Origin: Rubrivivax sp.
GTDB taxonomy: Bacteria; Pseudomonadota; Gammaproteobacteria; Burkholderiales; Burkholderiaceae_C
Reading direction: 5' to 3'
Assembly: GCA_016707445.1 (NCBI GenBank)
Contig: JADJHR010000003.1
Location: forward strand, 496,001-560,000
DNA length: 64,000 bases
The position numbers were made by a program, and so were the translations under genes. The notes beneath the pieces are model-generated. The model was not told where the DNA came from and did not search any database. It saw nothing but the letters and a program-made list of their open reading frames with translations. Positions 62,882 through 64,000 of the stretch are shown piece by piece. How positions within the stretch are numbered: the stretch's first letter is position 1; each line of letters opens with the position of its first letter.

Positions 62882-64000
62882 ATGCCCACCCCCTTCGCCC
62901 TGCTCGAGACCATCGACGACCCGGCCACGCTGCGGCGCCTGCCGCGCAGCGATCTGCCGCGGCTGGCGCAGCAGTTGCGTGACTATCTGCTGCATTCGGT
63001 CAGCCAGACCGGCGGCCACCTGTCCAGCAACCTGGGCACGGTCGAGCTGACGATCGCGCTGCACTACGTGTTCAACACGCCGCACGACCGCCTGGTGTGG
63101 GATGTGGGCCACCAGACCTACCCGCACAAGATCCTGACCGGCCGTCGTGAGCGCATGGGCACGTTGCGCCAGCTCGGCGGCATCAGTGGCTTTCCGCGCC
63201 GCAACGAGAGCCCCTACGACACCTTCGGCACCGCGCACAGCTCGACCAGCATCTCGGCCGCGCTGGGCATGGCGCGCGCGGCCCAGCTGAAGGGCGAAGA
63301 ACGCAAGGCGGTGGCCATCATCGGCGACGGCGCGATGACCGCGGGCATGGCCTTCGAGGCCTTGAACAACGCCGGCGTGGCGCATGCCGGTGGCAATGCC
63401 GACCTGCTGGTGGTGCTGAACGACAACGACATGTCGATCAGCCCTCCGGTGGGCGCGCTCAACCGCTATCTGGCGCGGCTTTTGAGCGGGCAGTTCTACG
63501 CCGCCGCGCGCGAGGGCGCGAAGGCGGTGCTCAAGCACACCCCGCTGTTCGAGCTGGCGCGGCGCTTCGAGGAACACGCCAAGGGCATGGTCGTGCCGAG
63601 CACGATCTTCGAAGAGTTCGGTTTCCAGTACGTCGGCCCGATCGATGGCCACGACCTCGAGTCGCTGGTGCCCACGCTGGAGAACCTGCGTGCCAAGCGC
63701 GGCCCGCACTTTCTGCATGTGGTGACCAAGAAGGGTCGCGGCTACAAGCTGGCCGAGGCCGACCCGGTCAACTACCACGGGCCGGGCAAGTTCGACCCGT
63801 CGGTGGGCATCGTCAAGCCGGCCACGCCGCCCAAGATCACCTTCACACAGGTCTTCGGGCAATGGTTGTGCGACATGGCCGAGGCCGACCCGCGCCTGGT
63901 GGCGATCACGCCGGCGATGCGCGAAGGCTCAGGCATGGTCGAGTTCGCCCAGCGCTTTCCTCAGCGCTACTACGACGTCGGCATCGCCGAGCAACATGCC
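62882..64000 (+). CDS. dxs: 1-deoxy-D-xylulose-5-phosphate synthase, N-terminal part (runs off window)
   Basis: The first 373 residues of Dxs, which joins pyruvate and glyceraldehyde 3-phosphate in the MEP pathway. The thiamine diphosphate site includes GHQTYPHKILTGR, GDGAMTAGMAFEALNNAG and LNDNDMSISPPVG. The transketolase-like middle domain begins near ITFTQVFGQWLCDMAEADPR. No stop is reached before base 64000. Its start (ATG 62882) is one base from the ispA stop. Confidence 0.95.
   Translation, partial: MPTPFALLETIDDPATLRRLPRSDLPRLAQQLRDYLLHSVSQTGGHLSSNLGTVELTIALHYVFNTPHDRLVWDVGHQTYPHKILTGRRERMGTLRQLGGISGFPRRNESPYDTFGTAHSSTSISAALGMARAAQLKGEERKAVAIIGDGAMTAGMAFEALNNAGVAHAGGNADLLVVLNDNDMSISPPVGALNRYLARLLSGQFYAAAREGAKAVLKHTPLFELARRFEEHAKGMVVPSTIFEEFGFQYVGPIDGHDLESLVPTLENLRAKRGPHFLHVVTKKGRGYKLAEADPVNYHGPGKFDPSVGIVKPATPPKITFTQVFGQWLCDMAEADPRLVAITPAMREGSGMVEFAQRFPQRYYDVGIAEQHA

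Overview
The window is about 64 kb of GC-rich chromosome with tightly packed genes. Gene content (complete soxCDYZAXB, a LivJHMGF-type importer, CO-dehydrogenase-type molybdenum hydroxylase genes, Rieske oxygenases, a YhiN-type flavoprotein, xseB-ispA-dxs) and codon use suggest a betaproteobacterium of the order Burkholderiales, perhaps the Rubrivivax/Leptothrix/Methylibium group. That placement is inferred from family resemblance, not from a marker gene. No rRNA, tRNA, CRISPR array or prophage was recognised.

Layout. 0-6.6 kb: two tandem metzincin-type lipoprotein peptidases (the first is only a C-terminus), a polyphosphate kinase 2 and a membrane PAS-GGDEF-EAL protein. 6.5-11.5 kb: a ROK kinase overlapping an M24 aminopeptidase, a 182-bp palindromic repeat element, a type II NADH dehydrogenase and a DUF4287/DUF5655 protein. 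11.6-19.4 kb: a glutamine-synthetase-like enzyme coupled to a Rieske oxygenase, then an IlvD/Edd dehydratase - RraA-like aldolase - secreted serine hydrolase - YhiN flavoprotein operon. 19.5-27.3 kb: a medium-chain dehydrogenase, a PaaK-like ligase, OmpW, a GDSL lipoprotein, glyoxalase II, an SDR and a crotonase. 27.3-38.2 kb: a probable catabolic locus in which a TetR-type regulator gene lies between a leftward operon (VOC protein, flavin hydroxylase, branched-chain-type ABC importer) and a rightward three-subunit molybdenum hydroxylase. It looks built for uptake and hydroxylation of an aromatic, possibly N-heteroaromatic, compound.

38.4-51.1 kb: an HU-like protein with a basic tail, then a full thiosulfate-oxidation locus. 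The leftward group soxH - thioredoxin-like - cytochrome c - ArsR regulator is divergent from fccAB and the YeeE/YedE sulfur transporter. Convergent to these is soxCDYZAX followed by soxB, which has its own regulatory site. Four intergenic regions carry the same palindrome, ATATCAG-N6-CTGATAT-like, and together they would place every sox unit, including the ArsR gene itself, under one repressor.

51.1-64 kb: a DEAD-box helicase with a long structured leader, FKBP, GluQRS, a LysR regulator divergent from a pirin, an MFS exporter with a Thr/Ser-rich lipoprotein, a second Rieske oxygenase, an ISNCY/IS1202-type insertion sequence with a 16-bp target duplication, and xseB-ispA-dxs running off the right edge.

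Six host genes (IlvD/Edd dehydratase, Liv binding protein, molybdenum hydroxylase large subunit, soxB, soxC, helicase) and the transposase (twice) are interrupted by single-nucleotide shifts inside otherwise well-conserved reading frames. This density suggests sequencing or consensus error more than genuine decay, so these genes should be read as probably intact until resequenced.
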